DNA from: UBA2387 sp019454665
GTDB taxonomy: Bacteria; Armatimonadota; Fimbriimonadia; Fimbriimonadales; Fimbriimonadaceae
NCBI GenBank assembly: GCA_045862995.1
Contig: BTVX01000006.1
Location: 62,001-126,000, forward strand
Reading direction: 5' to 3'
DNA: 64,000 nt
Shown piece by piece: positions 1 to 9,103 of the stretch (its first letter is position 1; each line of letters begins with the position of its first letter). A program made the position numbers and the translations under genes. The notes beneath the pieces were generated by a model that was not told where the DNA came from, did not search any database, and worked only from the letters and a program-made list of their open reading frames with translations.

Positions 1-1
1 G

Positions 2-1807
2 GCGCTGGCCGCAAAGCTCGGCCGCCAAGACCCCGAGGGCGAGCGCATGGCCGCCAGGTTCCAAGCCTTGGGTTACAGCCTGCCCAAGCAAGGCGTCCGG
101 CTGAGCGCGTGCCTCATCGTCAAGGACGAAGCCGCCACCATCGAAGCGTGCCTCAAGAGCCTGAAAGGCGTCGCCGACGAGATCGTCGTGGTGGACACCG
201 GTTCGACCGACGACACGATCGCCCGCGCCAGAAAACACGGCGCCAAGGTTTACCAAACCGAGTGGACCGACGATTTCTCCGCCGCGCGCAACGTCTCGCT
301 CCAACATGCTACTGGAGACTGGGCGCTTTGGATTGATGCCGACGAAACGCTCGACCCTGGCAGCGTCTCGGCCATCCATGAAGCCCTGATGCGGCCCCAA
401 TTCGGCGGCTTTTTCGTGCGCATCGTGAACTACCTGGCCGAAACGGGTCAGGCCGCACAGTACGTCCACCGTCCGATCCGGCTGTTCCGGCTGGCCGAGG
501 GCGTGAAGTTCGTCGGGCGAATCCACGAGCAGGTTTCTCCTTCGATCCACGCCACCGGGCGTCCATGCGCCAACCTCGACGGGGTGGTTCTGCACCACTC
601 GGGCTACCGCCCGCAAGCCATGCGCGACAAGAACAAGCTGGAGCGCACGATCTCGATGCTCGAGCGCGAAGTGGCCGAGCGGCCCGAGGATGGCTTCCAG
701 TGGTTCAACCTGGCCAACGTGCTGAGCGTCGCTGGCCGGTATGCGGACGCCGAACACGCTGCGGTCCAAGCCAGCCGAAACTTCCCGCCGAAGGCATCGT
801 TCGTCGCGCCCGTGTACCACCTCATGGCGGTCAGTCGCATCGAGTTGGGCCGCCCGCAAGATGCCCTCGCGGCGTGCGACGAGGTCGAGGGTTTGGGGCT
901 TCACAACATCGTCAACCAGTTCAACCGGGCGCATGCCCTGATGCGGTTGCGAAGGTTCGAGGAAGCGCTTGCGGCCGTCCGCGCGTGCGACGGCATGGAG
1001 TGGAACCCCGACATCCCGGGCGACTACGGCATCGTCACGCACAAGAAACTGGTTTTGGAAGGCCAAATCCTCGCGCAGTCTGGGCATTTGGACGAAGCGT
1101 TAGCCGCATTCGACGCCGCTCTGGCCGTGGACCCGAACTACGACGTCGTGCTGTACTCCAAAGCGGCAACCCTTGAACAGAAGGGCGACGCCGCCGGAGC
1201 GCAAGCGGCTTACGACCGGGTGATCGGCAGCGAAGCGCTCGACCTGCCCGCGCGCAAAGGCGCGATGCGCATGCGGATCGCCCAAAACGAATTCGATCAG
1301 GCCGTCACGATCGGGCGGGACACGTGGGTCCGCTACATGGACGAAGACGCCTGGCTGCTCTGGGCGGGTGCGGCGGAACAAGCCGACGACCCCGTCGCGC
1401 TCGACGCGTGCTACGCCGCCTATGCGCAAGCCAACACGCCCACGCCTCAGATGTGGGTGAATTGGGGCCGGGTGCAAGAAGCCTTGGACAGGCCGCAAAG
1501 CGCTTACGATTGCTATGCCGAGGCCATGAAGGCCGCGCCGCAAGACCCGAACGCATGCTTCAATGCGGCCGACCTGCTCTACCGGTTGGGCATGCACCAC
1601 GAAGCCGCCGTTCTCTACCAGAGCGGTCTCCAACTGGACGCGATGAAGCCCGAAGGCTGGTTCTGCTTGGGCAACTGCCTGGCGCAACTCGGATTGGCCG
1701 ATGGGGCTCGGCTGGCCTATGGCAAGACGCTCGAGCTCGACCCGCAACACGCTGGGGCGCAGCACAACCTGTCGCTGTTCGACGCGAGCCAACCCAAGGC
1801 TGCCTAG
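2..1807 (+). CDS. Glycosyltransferase family 2 protein with C-terminal TPR repeats (5' end probably cut by window edge)
   Basis: The protein probably transfers a sugar from a nucleotide-sugar donor, using a GT-A fold domain followed by protein-interaction repeats. From the first ATG (47), residues about 20-200 form the GT2 domain: the opening strand SACLIVKDE, the VDTGSTDDT loop, and a DxD-type metal/nucleotide site at D97-A-D99 (IDADET). Residues about 205-580 are a run of TPR repeats, for example WFNLANVLSVAGRY and ALAAFDAALAVDPNY. The frame stays open from ATG 47 to base 2 with coding-like sequence, so the true start may lie outside the window. The architecture is common among SPbeta-type and polysaccharide glycosyltransferases of environmental bacteria. 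The acceptor is unknown. Confidence 0.85.
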   Translation, partial: ALAAKLGRQDPEGERMAARFQALGYSLPKQGVRLSACLIVKDEAATIEACLKSLKGVADEIVVVDTGSTDDTIARARKHGAKVYQTEWTDDFSAARNVSLQHATGDWALWIDADETLDPGSVSAIHEALMRPQFGGFFVRIVNYLAETGQAAQYVHRPIRLFRLAEGVKFVGRIHEQVSPSIHATGRPCANLDGVVLHHSGYRPQAMRDKNKLERTISMLEREVAERPEDGFQWFNLANVLSVAGRYADAEHAAVQASRNFPPKASFVAPVYHLMAVSRIELGRPQDALAACDEVEGLGLHNIVNQFNRAHALMRLRRFEEALAAVRACDGMEWNPDIPGDYGIVTHKKLVLEGQILAQSGHLDEALAAFDAALAVDPNYDVVLYSKAATLEQKGDAAGAQAAYDRVIGSEALDLPARKGAMRMRIAQNEFDQAVTIGRDTWVRYMDEDAWLLWAGAAEQADDPVALDACYAAYAQANTPTPQMWVNWGRVQEALDRPQSAYDCYAEAMKAAPQDPNACFNAADLLYRLGMHHEAAVLYQSGLQLDAMKPEGWFCLGNCLAQLGLADGARLAYGKTLELDPQHAGAQHNLSLFDASQPKAA

Positions 1808-1870
1808 CTGAGAGCCGCAGCCAGCGTGCTCCCAGCGGTCGCAAAAGTAGTCAAAGAACCGATCTGGGCA

Positions 1871-1900
1871 TTGACACGACCCTCCTAGTCGTGATATCGT
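1871..1900 (+). promoter_or_regulatory. Sigma-70-like promoter for the pseudopilin gene
   Basis: A perfect TTGACA (1871-1876) is followed 18 bases later by TATCGT (1895-1900). Transcription would start near 1907, which excludes the in-frame ATG at 1903 and supports the ATG at 1936 as the start of the next gene. Found by eye only. Confidence 0.5.
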
Positions 1901-1935
1901 TCATGCATTGTGAGACTCAAGGTGGAAGTAAATGG

Positions 1936-2517
1936 ATGCGCAGAACGGTCATAATACGCGGGTGGACTTTGGTCGAGGTTCTTGGTGTCGCCATGATCTT
2001 GGCTGTCTTGGCGGGCATCGTTGCGCTCGTCGCTGGGCCCCGCATGAAGCGGTCGGCAACCGTCGCCGAGGCTGGCAACCACCTTCGCCAGCTTTCGATC
2101 GCGCTCAACCTCTACACGAACGAGCATGACGGATTGCCGCCGAGGACGATCGAGCCGTTGCTGAGCGGCCTCCCGACTCGGGACCCGCTTGGAGGTTCGT
2201 GGCTCTACTCCTGGGTTCGGTTCACTCCCGACCGGGAAGGAATTGACTTCGCCGACTATGGCTTCGACATCGGCAAAGACGCTGTCTTTCGCTGCTCCCG
2301 AGTCCACAACCATCGAGGCAAGGTCGAAACCCTGGTAATGCGCGTTGACGGACATCCGCCGATCGTGCAACATGTGCCCATCCTGGATGCGGGCCAGAAA
2401 CTTGGCCTGCTTGGGTCTCGTTTGGATGGCAGTGTCGGCTGGTTCCCCTCGCCTCCCAATTGGGAACTGGCCCTGCCCCAAGGCCAAGACGACCCGAACA
2501 ATCCCGGACGGCGCTGA
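1936..2517 (+). CDS. Type II secretion/type IV pilin-like prepilin (pseudopilin)
   Basis: This is a short, probably secreted and membrane-anchored pilin-like protein of 193 residues. The N-terminus has the class III prepilin signal: positively charged leader MRRTVIIRG, cleavage after Gly9, then WTLVEV with the conserved Glu at mature position 5, followed by a hydrophobic helix (about residues 10-33). A prepilin peptidase would cleave and N-methylate it. The rest resembles the globular part of environmental pseudopilins (a helix with LRQLSIALNLYTNEHDG). The start was chosen because GGTGGAAG lies 7-14 bases upstream and a promoter lies at 1871-1900. No pilus or secretion ATPase genes are adjacent, so it is an orphan. 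Its stop overlaps the next start (ATGA). Confidence 0.75.
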   Translation: MRRTVIIRGWTLVEVLGVAMILAVLAGIVALVAGPRMKRSATVAEAGNHLRQLSIALNLYTNEHDGLPPRTIEPLLSGLPTRDPLGGSWLYSWVRFTPDREGIDFADYGFDIGKDAVFRCSRVHNHRGKVETLVMRVDGHPPIVQHVPILDAGQKLGLLGSRLDGSVGWFPSPPNWELALPQGQDDPNNPGRR

Positions 2518-2657
2518 TGATTGCGACCAGGCGTCGGCGGGGCGTTGGCATCTATGCGATGCTGGCAAGTGCCTTGTGGCTCGCCGACGACCCTTCAGCG
2601 TTCGCGGACTTCGGGCGACGCCAGCCGCCCAACGGCAAGGTATCTTCAGGGGCGTGA
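2517..2657 (+). CDS. Small secreted-type protein (46 aa), translationally coupled
   Basis: This short reading frame starts with an ATG overlapping the pseudopilin stop (ATGA) and ends with a TGA overlapping the GTG start of the following gene (GTGA). The product begins MIATRRRRGVG, then a hydrophobic stretch IYAMLASALWLA, which together resemble a signal peptide or a membrane anchor. I do not recognise a family. Evidence for it being real is the double overlap and the signal-like N-terminus; its small size keeps confidence low. Confidence 0.35.
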   Translation: MIATRRRRGVGIYAMLASALWLADDPSAFADFGRRQPPNGKVSSGA

Positions 2658-3241
2658 ACGTGCTCCCGATCCTGTTCGCCGTCGTTCTGGCCGCGCCCCA
2701 AAGCGCGACCTACGTCCCCGCTCAAACCAAGGTCGCCCTGCTGCCGACGGTCAACACGTCGTCCGAGAAGTGGCAGGAACTGAAGGACCAGCAGTGCCAG
2801 CGCGGCGACGGCACGCTCAGGACGCTGTTCGAAACGTACGGCTTCGACGTGTTGTCGGCGGCTGCGGTCAAGACCTATCTCGACAAGGAGTCCATTGATC
2901 TGACCGACGAGGAGAACTGGAACCGCCGCACGCTGGCCGAAATCGGCAAAGGCCTCGGCGTGCGTCTGATCGCCTTCGCTCCCGTGATCGACACGCTCCA
3001 GAAAAGGGACGAGAAGCTGTTCGTGACCAGCCAAGTCGGCATCGCCAAGCTCCGCGTGTGGTTGCTCGACACCGAAACCGGGACGGCGCACCTCACGGGC
3101 AAGCCGCTTGAAGGCAAATCGCAAAACGACTTTGGCGGCAAGGGCAGCGACCGGCAGATCCGGGCCGTGGACCTTGCCTTGGAGGCTGCGCTCAAAGACT
3201 TCTTCAAGCCCTACAAGAAGGTCCGGACCGCCACGAGGTAA
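2654..3241 (+). CDS. Hypothetical secreted protein, CsgG/LpoB-like N-terminal pattern
   Basis: The protein has 195 residues and starts at a GTG preceded by CAGGGG. A signal peptide (VNVLPILFAVVLAAPQSA) is followed by a strand-rich segment KVALLPTVNTSS, then GTLRTLFETYGFDVLS and LGVRLIAFAPVID. This layout (a strand opening with V-A-L/V-L-P, an alpha-helical segment, then a 'can I find it' strand) is reminiscent of the CsgG/LpoB-like fold found in periplasmic proteins. That similarity is an inference from pattern only, and no catalytic motif is visible. It appears to be the last gene of a three-gene overlapping unit with the pseudopilin. Confidence 0.6.
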   Translation: MNVLPILFAVVLAAPQSATYVPAQTKVALLPTVNTSSEKWQELKDQQCQRGDGTLRTLFETYGFDVLSAAAVKTYLDKESIDLTDEENWNRRTLAEIGKGLGVRLIAFAPVIDTLQKRDEKLFVTSQVGIAKLRVWLLDTETGTAHLTGKPLEGKSQNDFGGKGSDRQIRAVDLALEAALKDFFKPYKKVRTATR

Positions 3242-3253
3242 ACTCTCGGGACT

Positions 3254-3703
3254 ATGGCGCGGCGCAAGCCGGAGGAATGGATCTGGCAGGTCGGCACCGA
3301 GTTGCAGCGACTCGGCGACGAAATGATTCGCATGGGCCCGACCCTTGCTCGCAAGCTTTGGGAACCCCGGATCGACGTGCTCGAATCCGCCCACGGCTTT
3401 CACATCCGGTGCGAGGTTGCCGGGGTCCGGGGCGACGACATCTCGGTGGCCTTCAACGCCGAACAGCAGGTGATGACCATTCGCGGCCGCCGGCGGGAAG
3501 AAGACCCCGACAGCGGCGACCAAGTCGCTTGCCACCAGCTTGAGATTTTCTACGGCGAGTTCGAGCGCGAAGTGCCGCTGCCGCTCGAACACCTCGAACT
3601 CACCGAAACACGCGCCCAGTACCGCAACGGCGTCCTCACCATCTGCGTACCGAAAAAGGTCGGAGTGGTCCGGGGCCGCACGGCCGCGGTTCGCGGAGCG
3701 TAG
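3254..3703 (+). CDS. Hsp20/alpha-crystallin family small heat-shock protein
   Basis: This is an ATP-independent holdase chaperone of 149 residues that would bind unfolding cytosolic proteins. The alpha-crystallin domain spans about residues 37-140: PRIDVLES at its start, the strand GFHIRCEVAGVRGDDISV, the MTIRGRRRE strand, the GEFEREVPLP segment and the C-terminal hallmark YRNGVLTICVPK (A-x-x-x-n-G-v-L form). The N-terminal arm is short. It lies just upstream of lon, so the pair forms a proteostasis neighbourhood, although 92 bases separate them. Confidence 0.88.
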   Translation: MARRKPEEWIWQVGTELQRLGDEMIRMGPTLARKLWEPRIDVLESAHGFHIRCEVAGVRGDDISVAFNAEQQVMTIRGRRREEDPDSGDQVACHQLEIFYGEFEREVPLPLEHLELTETRAQYRNGVLTICVPKKVGVVRGRTAAVRGA

Positions 3704-3795
3704 AAACACCCAGCATCTTCCTCAGGACGATCGGCCCATGCAGGAGCCTGCCTCCCCGTGTCGAAACGTCATCATGAGCGAATCAACTCAACCCC

Positions 3796-6225
3796 ATGTC
3801 CGAAGTGAAACTCCCAGTCGAAGAAGAGCTCACCATCGATCTCGACGAGGGTCAACCAAGGCTTGAAGAGGGGTCGGACGAAGAGCGCAAGCCTGAAGTC
3901 CCGACCGAACTCAACATCCTCCCCCTCCGCGATTCGGTGATTTACCCGATGCTCATCGCGCCCCTCAGCGTTGGGCGCGAGTCGGGCGTGCAACTCATTG
4001 ATGAGACCGTGGTGGGGAACAACCGCGTGATCGGCGTGGTCGCTCAGCGCGAACCGCAGATCGACAAGCCCGACTTCGACGACGTGTTCGACCACGGCTG
4101 CGCCGTCATCGTGCGGACGCTGGTCAAGCTGCCGGACGGGGTTCGCCTCATCGTCCAAGGCGTCTCGCGCTTCCGCATCGTCGAGCGGCTGCAAGAGCAT
4201 CCCTACCTCCGCGCCCGCATCGAGGTGCTCGACGAGCCCGAGGCTCCCGAGGACAAGAGCGAGGAGATCGAAGCCCTGCGCCGCTCGGTCTCGTCCCTGT
4301 TCGACCAAGCCATTCGCCTCTCGCCGACGCTCCCTGAAGAGCTGCGCAGCCTGACGCAAGCCGTCCAAGAGACGAACGTCATGGCCGACCTCGTGGCCGC
4401 GCACATGACGCTGACCGTCGAAGAGAAGCAGGCCATCCTGGAAGAAGTCCATCTGGAACGCCGGCTTCGCAAGCTGCTGGAGTTCCTGAGCAAAGAAGTC
4501 CGCGTGCTCGAACTCACGTCGAAGGTCCAGAGCGAAGTCAACACCGAACTCAGCAAGAGCCAGCGCGACTACTACCTGCGCGAGCAACTCCGGGCCATCC
4601 AACGCGAACTCGGCGAAACCGACGACCGCGCCGAAGACCTCGAAGAGCTTCAGGACAAGATCAACGCCGCCCAGATGCCCGAAGAGGCGCTCAAGGAAGT
4701 CCACCGCGAGTTCGAGCGGCTGAAGCGCATGTCGCCCGGCGCGCCAGAGTACACGGTCGCGCGAACCTACGTGGACTGGATGGTCAGCATCCCGTGGTCG
4801 AAGTTCACCGAGGACATCCTCGAACTCTCGCGGGTGAAGGCCGTGCTCGACGCCGACCACTACGGGCTGGAGAAGATCAAGGACCGCATCCTTGAGTTCC
4901 TCGCCGTGCGCAAGGTGAAGACCGACGGCAAGATTCGCCAGCCTATCCTGTGTTTCACGGGCCCTCCGGGCGTCGGCAAGACGTCGCTGGGCCGCTCGAT
5001 CGCGCATGCGATGGGCCGCAAGTTCATCCGCATCTCGCTCGGCGGTATGCGGGACGAGGCCGAAATCCGAGGCCACCGGCGCACCTACATCGGCGCATTG
5101 CCGGGCCAGATCGTGCAGGGTCTGCGACGCTGCGAAAGCCGCAACCCCGTCTTCATGCTCGACGAGATCGACAAGTTGGGCAACGACTTCCGAGGCGACC
5201 CCTCGTCGGCGCTCCTCGAAGTGCTCGACCCCGAGCAGAACAGCGCGTTCCGGGACCACTACCTCGACGCGCCGCTCGACCTGAGCAACGTGTTCTTCAT
5301 CACGACGGCCAACCGGCTGGACACCATCCCGCCGCCCCTGCGCGACCGCATGGAGGTCATCGAACTCGGCGGCTACACCGAGGAAGAGAAGACCCAGATC
5401 GCCATCCGTCACCTGATCCCAAAACAGGTCGCCGAGCACGGGCTGAAGAAGTCGCAGATCGGGTTCAAAGAGGACGCGATCCATGCCCTCGTGCGCTTTT
5501 ACACGCGCGAGGCGGGCGTCCGCAACCTCGAACGCGAGATCGCCAGCGTCGTGCGCAAGGTCACGCGGCAGGTCGCCGAGGGCCGCAAGAGCAAACTCAC
5601 CGTCACGAAGCAGTTCCTAGAATCCGCGTTGGGCGCGCCGCGCCACCAATACGAAGAGGTGATGGAGCGAGAGATGAAGCCCGGGACCTCGGTCGGCTTG
5701 GTGTGGACCCCCGTCGGCGGCGACATCGTGTTTATCGAGACCGCCCTGCTACCCGGCTCGAAGGGGCTGATCCTCACGGGTCAGCTGGGCGACGTGATGA
5801 AGGAATCGGCCATGGCCGCGCTTTCGTATCTGCGGAGCCACGCCGAGCGGCTGGGCATCGACACCAAGACGTTCCAGGACAACGAGATCCACGTCCACGT
5901 GCCGGCGGGGGCCGTGCCGAAGGATGGACCGAGCGCGGGCATCACGATGATGACGGCGCTGGCCTCGCTGCTCACGGGCCGCTCCGTCGTGCGCCGTTTG
6001 GCCATGACGGGCGAAATGACGCTCCAAGGCCAAGTGCTGCCGGTCGGTGGGATCAAGGAAAAGGTGCTCGCCGCGCACCGGGCGGGCGTGACCACGCTGC
6101 TCCTCCCCGATCGCAACCTAAAGGACTATCTGGAGGACGTGCCCACGGAAGTGCGCCAGCAACTGATGGTGCACTTCGTCAAGGAAGCCGATCAGGTGCT
6201 GCGCTGGGCTCTGCCGAAGGGTTAG
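3796..6225 (+). CDS. lon: ATP-dependent protease Lon
   Basis: Lon degrades misfolded and regulatory proteins in the cytoplasm, coupling ATP hydrolysis to unfolding and proteolysis in one chain. The length, 809 residues, is normal. Domains in order: LonN substrate-binding domain (about 35-230, with LPLRDSVIYPMLIAPLSVGR), coiled coil (about 230-330), AAA+ module with Walker A GPPGVGKT at 389-396 and Walker B FMLDEIDK, and the Ser/Lys protease domain with catalytic Ser713 in PKDGPSAGIT and Lys754 in GGIKEKV. Start ATG 3796 gives the usual acidic N-terminus; an upstream ATG near 3775 is out of frame. The preceding Hsp20 gene is on the same strand. Confidence 0.97.
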   Translation: MSEVKLPVEEELTIDLDEGQPRLEEGSDEERKPEVPTELNILPLRDSVIYPMLIAPLSVGRESGVQLIDETVVGNNRVIGVVAQREPQIDKPDFDDVFDHGCAVIVRTLVKLPDGVRLIVQGVSRFRIVERLQEHPYLRARIEVLDEPEAPEDKSEEIEALRRSVSSLFDQAIRLSPTLPEELRSLTQAVQETNVMADLVAAHMTLTVEEKQAILEEVHLERRLRKLLEFLSKEVRVLELTSKVQSEVNTELSKSQRDYYLREQLRAIQRELGETDDRAEDLEELQDKINAAQMPEEALKEVHREFERLKRMSPGAPEYTVARTYVDWMVSIPWSKFTEDILELSRVKAVLDADHYGLEKIKDRILEFLAVRKVKTDGKIRQPILCFTGPPGVGKTSLGRSIAHAMGRKFIRISLGGMRDEAEIRGHRRTYIGALPGQIVQGLRRCESRNPVFMLDEIDKLGNDFRGDPSSALLEVLDPEQNSAFRDHYLDAPLDLSNVFFITTANRLDTIPPPLRDRMEVIELGGYTEEEKTQIAIRHLIPKQVAEHGLKKSQIGFKEDAIHALVRFYTREAGVRNLEREIASVVRKVTRQVAEGRKSKLTVTKQFLESALGAPRHQYEEVMEREMKPGTSVGLVWTPVGGDIVFIETALLPGSKGLILTGQLGDVMKESAMAALSYLRSHAERLGIDTKTFQDNEIHVHVPAGAVPKDGPSAGITMMTALASLLTGRSVVRRLAMTGEMTLQGQVLPVGGIKEKVLAAHRAGVTTLLLPDRNLKDYLEDVPTEVRQQLMVHFVKEADQVLRWALPKG

Positions 6226-6260
6226 GCAGGGTCAAGTCCATCCAGGAGCGTAGCCTCCAC

Positions 6261-6494
6261 TCACCATACCGCTCTTAGCTGCATCTTCAGCGAGCACTTT
6301 TCTTCGTCTGTCAGGTCTGCGTCTTCCATGCACACACCAGCTTCGATCCACAGTGCATCGCGACGATCTACTTCCCAGAGCCTCTCGACGATGTCTCCGA
6401 CAGGCCCGCCCCAATTCGTCCACCACCAACCGGGGCATTCGCGGACTTCAGGACGGACTCGGACGTGTATGCCGCCTTTGGCGACTCTTGCCAT
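6261..6494 (-). CDS. Hypothetical protein, about 77 aa
   Basis: This is a small, Trp- and acid-rich reading frame opposite to lon in an otherwise empty 400-base stretch. The product contains ECPGWWWTNWGGPV, ERLWEVDRRDALWIEAGV and DADLTDEEKCSL. I do not recognise a family. Synonymous codons favour G/C in the third position over most of its length, which suggests coding. Starts are uncertain: ATG 6494 is used here, and ATG 6521 would add nine residues; neither has a convincing ribosome-binding site. Bases 6495-6626, apart from that possible extension, hold nothing I can identify. Confidence 0.4.
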   Translation of the reverse strand: MARVAKGGIHVRVRPEVRECPGWWWTNWGGPVGDIVERLWEVDRRDALWIEAGVCMEDADLTDEEKCSLKMQLRAVW

Positions 6495-6626
6495 ATCCCA
6501 GGAGACGCAGCAGGCATACAATCAGTCACGTCGCGGCCCGAACGCCCTACGGCGACGCCATCCGCAATCGCTCAAGCTCGCCGGCTGCGACGGCGACCAA
6601 CTCGTCGAACTCGTGCGCCAAGCGCC

Positions 6627-7370
6627 CTAGCCCGAGCGAATCGCGCAGTAGTGCACGCGGTCGCTGGTCTTCTTGGGCCGCTCGAGCCCGTAGCTGTCGA
6701 AGACCTCGACGGACTCGAAGCCCGCCGATTCCAGCACCGCGCGCACCTCATCGTCGGAATGCGCCCGCTGGACGTGCGTTTCGTGGTGCTTGCGGTCGCC
6801 GTGCCAAAAATCCATTTCCACGCGGATCATCCGCGTCTCGGGGTCCCACTGGCCACGCCAATCGTAGCGCACGCGCGATTTGGTCGAGAGGTTGGCCTGG
6901 TCGAACATGGACTGCTCGAAGGCGTAGGCCGTGTTGAGGTCGAAGATGAACGAGCCCCCCGGCGGCAGATGCTCGGCCACGCGTTGCACGGCCTGCTCGA
7001 ACCCCTCCAACGTGGGAATGTAGTTCAGGCTGTCGAAGAACGAGAACGCCGCATCGAACGTGTCGTCGAACGCGAACGTGCGCGCGTCCATGCACTCGTA
7101 CCGGATGTCCAGTTTCTTGCGGGCGGCTTTGCGGCGGGCGACGGCGATCATCTTCTCCGAGCCGTCGAAGCCCGTCATCTCCAGCCCTTCCTTGGTCAGC
7201 CTCTCGCACATGGTCCCCGTGCCGCAGCACACGTCGAGCACGGTCTTCGGGTGGACGTCCTGCTTCGCCAGCAGCAACAGGTAATAGCCCGTCCACATGG
7301 CGTACGGGACGCCCTTCATCAGGTCGTCGTAAAAGCCCGCGATGGACGTGAAGCTTTCGGCGTCGCCCAA
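6627..7370 (-). CDS. Class I SAM-dependent methyltransferase
   Basis: This is a soluble methyltransferase of about 247 residues. Motif I is VLDVCCGTGTMC, followed by the acidic-loop region MTGFDGSEKM, motif II-like segments CMDARTFAFDDTFDAAFS and the post-motif FIFDLNTAYAF. This is the arrangement of the Methyltransf_11/25 group, whose substrates vary; none can be assigned here. The TTG at 7370 is chosen because it lies 5 bases after the stop of the upstream gene and fits homologues that begin just before the Y-D-x-L-M helix. A longer frame back to 7430 would overlap that gene. Confidence 0.8.
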   Translation of the reverse strand: MGDAESFTSIAGFYDDLMKGVPYAMWTGYYLLLLAKQDVHPKTVLDVCCGTGTMCERLTKEGLEMTGFDGSEKMIAVARRKAARKKLDIRYECMDARTFAFDDTFDAAFSFFDSLNYIPTLEGFEQAVQRVAEHLPPGGSFIFDLNTAYAFEQSMFDQANLSTKSRVRYDWRGQWDPETRMIRVEMDFWHGDRKHHETHVQRAHSDDEVRAVLESAGFESVEVFDSYGLERPKKTSDRVHYCAIRSG

Positions 7371-7375
7371 GGTGT

Positions 7376-9058
7376 CTACTTCGGCGGCTCGATCACCGGC
7401 GTGCGGCCCTTGGAATCGAAGTACCGCCACACGGCTTCGGCGTTCGGGATCGGTCGGCCCGAGAGCGAAGTATCCAACCGGCCCGCCCGTTGGAGCGCGG
7501 CGAAGCTGTCCGGGTTGTTCCCTGCTGCGCTGAGCGCCGCACTAAACGCGTATTGGGCCAGAGCCGACGTCGGTCCCGATCGGGCGCCGAGTTCCGCCAA
7601 CCGGAGCGCTTCTTCCTTGTTGCCCATCAGCAACTCGATGGTGGCGCGAACAGCCAGCGCCCGGGCCGAATCTTCCTTGGCCGCGTGGGCCGCTTCGACG
7701 AAGACCTTGGCGATCTTGAACTGGTCCATCTGCTTCGCCCGATTCTCGGCCTTTTTGTCCTCCTCGGCGACGTTGGTCGGGTACGTCTTCAGGGCGAACA
7801 GGACGAGTTCGTTGGCTCGCTCGTGCAGCAGCTCCATGCTCACGGGCTCGGCGAGCAGGCCGCGTTCCAGATAGCGGCGGGCTTCGACGGGCTGGTTCAG
7901 CCGGTGGCTGAGCGCGCACAGGTAGTACTGAACCACGGCGCTATGCTCGCGTTCGTCGGCCAGCGACTGCACGATCTGGGCCAGAGCCGCCGTCTTGTTG
8001 TCTCGCAGCGCGAGGAAAGCCCTGGCGGTCTGCACACCTGGCGAGTTGCCGGTTGCAGCGCGCATGGCCTCTTCCGACTTGGCTTGATCGCCCAAAAGGG
8101 CATAGAGGATGCCTTCGAGCGCGTGCCCATAGGCGTCGAGGCTGGCCGATCGCTTGTGCCGCGCCAGCACCGAGAACGCCTCTTCCCACTTCTCGTTCTG
8201 GATGAGGGCATAGAGCAACCGCTTGAACACGTCGCTGCGGCGGTCGTCTTGGTTGAACGCGGGTGTGAGCGCGATCACGGCCAGCGAGTAGCGCCCGGCC
8301 TGAATCGCGCGGTCCGCCACTTCCAAACGATTGTCGTCGTTGGCCGGGCCGAGGTTCTGCAGTTGGCTCGAGAGCGCCTGCAAGCGGGCCTTTACGGCCC
8401 CCGACAGCGCGTCGCGCATCGCGTCGAGCGTCTCTTGGTGGCTGCCGTCCGCCCGGGCGAACGTGCCGAACGCGCGGCGGATGCGGGCGCTGGCCAGCAG
8501 ATTCAGCGCCTCGGTCGCAGCCGCGTCCTCGGCGATGACCTCTTCGAGATAGCGCTCGGCGATGTCCAATGTTCCCTTGCCCAGATACCCCCGCGTCAGA
8601 GCGACACGGGCACCGGCGTCGCCGGGCTTCGCGCGAAGGGCGACTCGGGAGTGATGGATCGCCACGTCCCACTTGGATTCGGTGAGTGCCGCCCGCGCCA
8701 AGTCGAGGTGGTGTTCCGCTCCGAGCGCCACGCCGTTGTCCACCTTGACCGACAGCGTCAGTTCGCCCTTCTCGTTCTCGGTGGTGTAGGCGGCGAAGCG
8801 AACCGAGACCGGGCCGTCGCCGCGGGTCAACGTGTCGAAATCGAACTCGTACGGCGTGCTGGTGTCGGTACCGAGCAGATCGCCGTCTACATAGCATTCG
8901 ACCACGCGGACAGGCTGCTCCGCCGAGACGCCGACGCGGAAACGGTGGACGCCCTGAATCGTGGCGCCCGCTTCGGTCCTCGACGTAAGCTCGACCTTGG
9001 CCAGAGCGAAGGGGGCGCAAAGCGCCAAGCCGACAACGGCCATCATGTGGACTCTCAT
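7376..9058 (-). CDS. Secreted Ig-like/TPR repeat protein
   Basis: The protein has 560 residues with a signal peptide (MRVHMMAVVGLALCAPFALA). Residues about 22-105 resemble a bacterial Ig-like domain: VELTSRTEAGATIQG, VRVVECYVDGDLLG and PYEFDFDT, the pattern seen where Ig folds follow VxFYVDG strands. From about residue 110 to the end the chain is alpha-helical with TPR-like repeats (LDLARAALTESKWDVAIHHSR, ALIQNEKWEEAFSVL, and others). It is probably a periplasmic or surface scaffold. It lies 5 bases upstream of the methyltransferase start and may be cotranscribed with it. No enzymatic motif is visible. Confidence 0.75.
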   Translation of the reverse strand: MRVHMMAVVGLALCAPFALAKVELTSRTEAGATIQGVHRFRVGVSAEQPVRVVECYVDGDLLGTDTSTPYEFDFDTLTRGDGPVSVRFAAYTTENEKGELTLSVKVDNGVALGAEHHLDLARAALTESKWDVAIHHSRVALRAKPGDAGARVALTRGYLGKGTLDIAERYLEEVIAEDAAATEALNLLASARIRRAFGTFARADGSHQETLDAMRDALSGAVKARLQALSSQLQNLGPANDDNRLEVADRAIQAGRYSLAVIALTPAFNQDDRRSDVFKRLLYALIQNEKWEEAFSVLARHKRSASLDAYGHALEGILYALLGDQAKSEEAMRAATGNSPGVQTARAFLALRDNKTAALAQIVQSLADEREHSAVVQYYLCALSHRLNQPVEARRYLERGLLAEPVSMELLHERANELVLFALKTYPTNVAEEDKKAENRAKQMDQFKIAKVFVEAAHAAKEDSARALAVRATIELLMGNKEEALRLAELGARSGPTSALAQYAFSAALSAAGNNPDSFAALQRAGRLDTSLSGRPIPNAEAVWRYFDSKGRTPVIEPPK

Positions 9059-9103
9059 ATGGCTACCCAGAACGCGCCGGGGGACCGACGCGTTTCCATT
9101 CTG

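Noticed and set aside
3772..5484. Long minus-strand frame inside lon
   Set aside because: Lon is intact with all motifs on the plus strand; the antisense frame is a shadow with repetitive Leu/Val/Asp/Arg composition.
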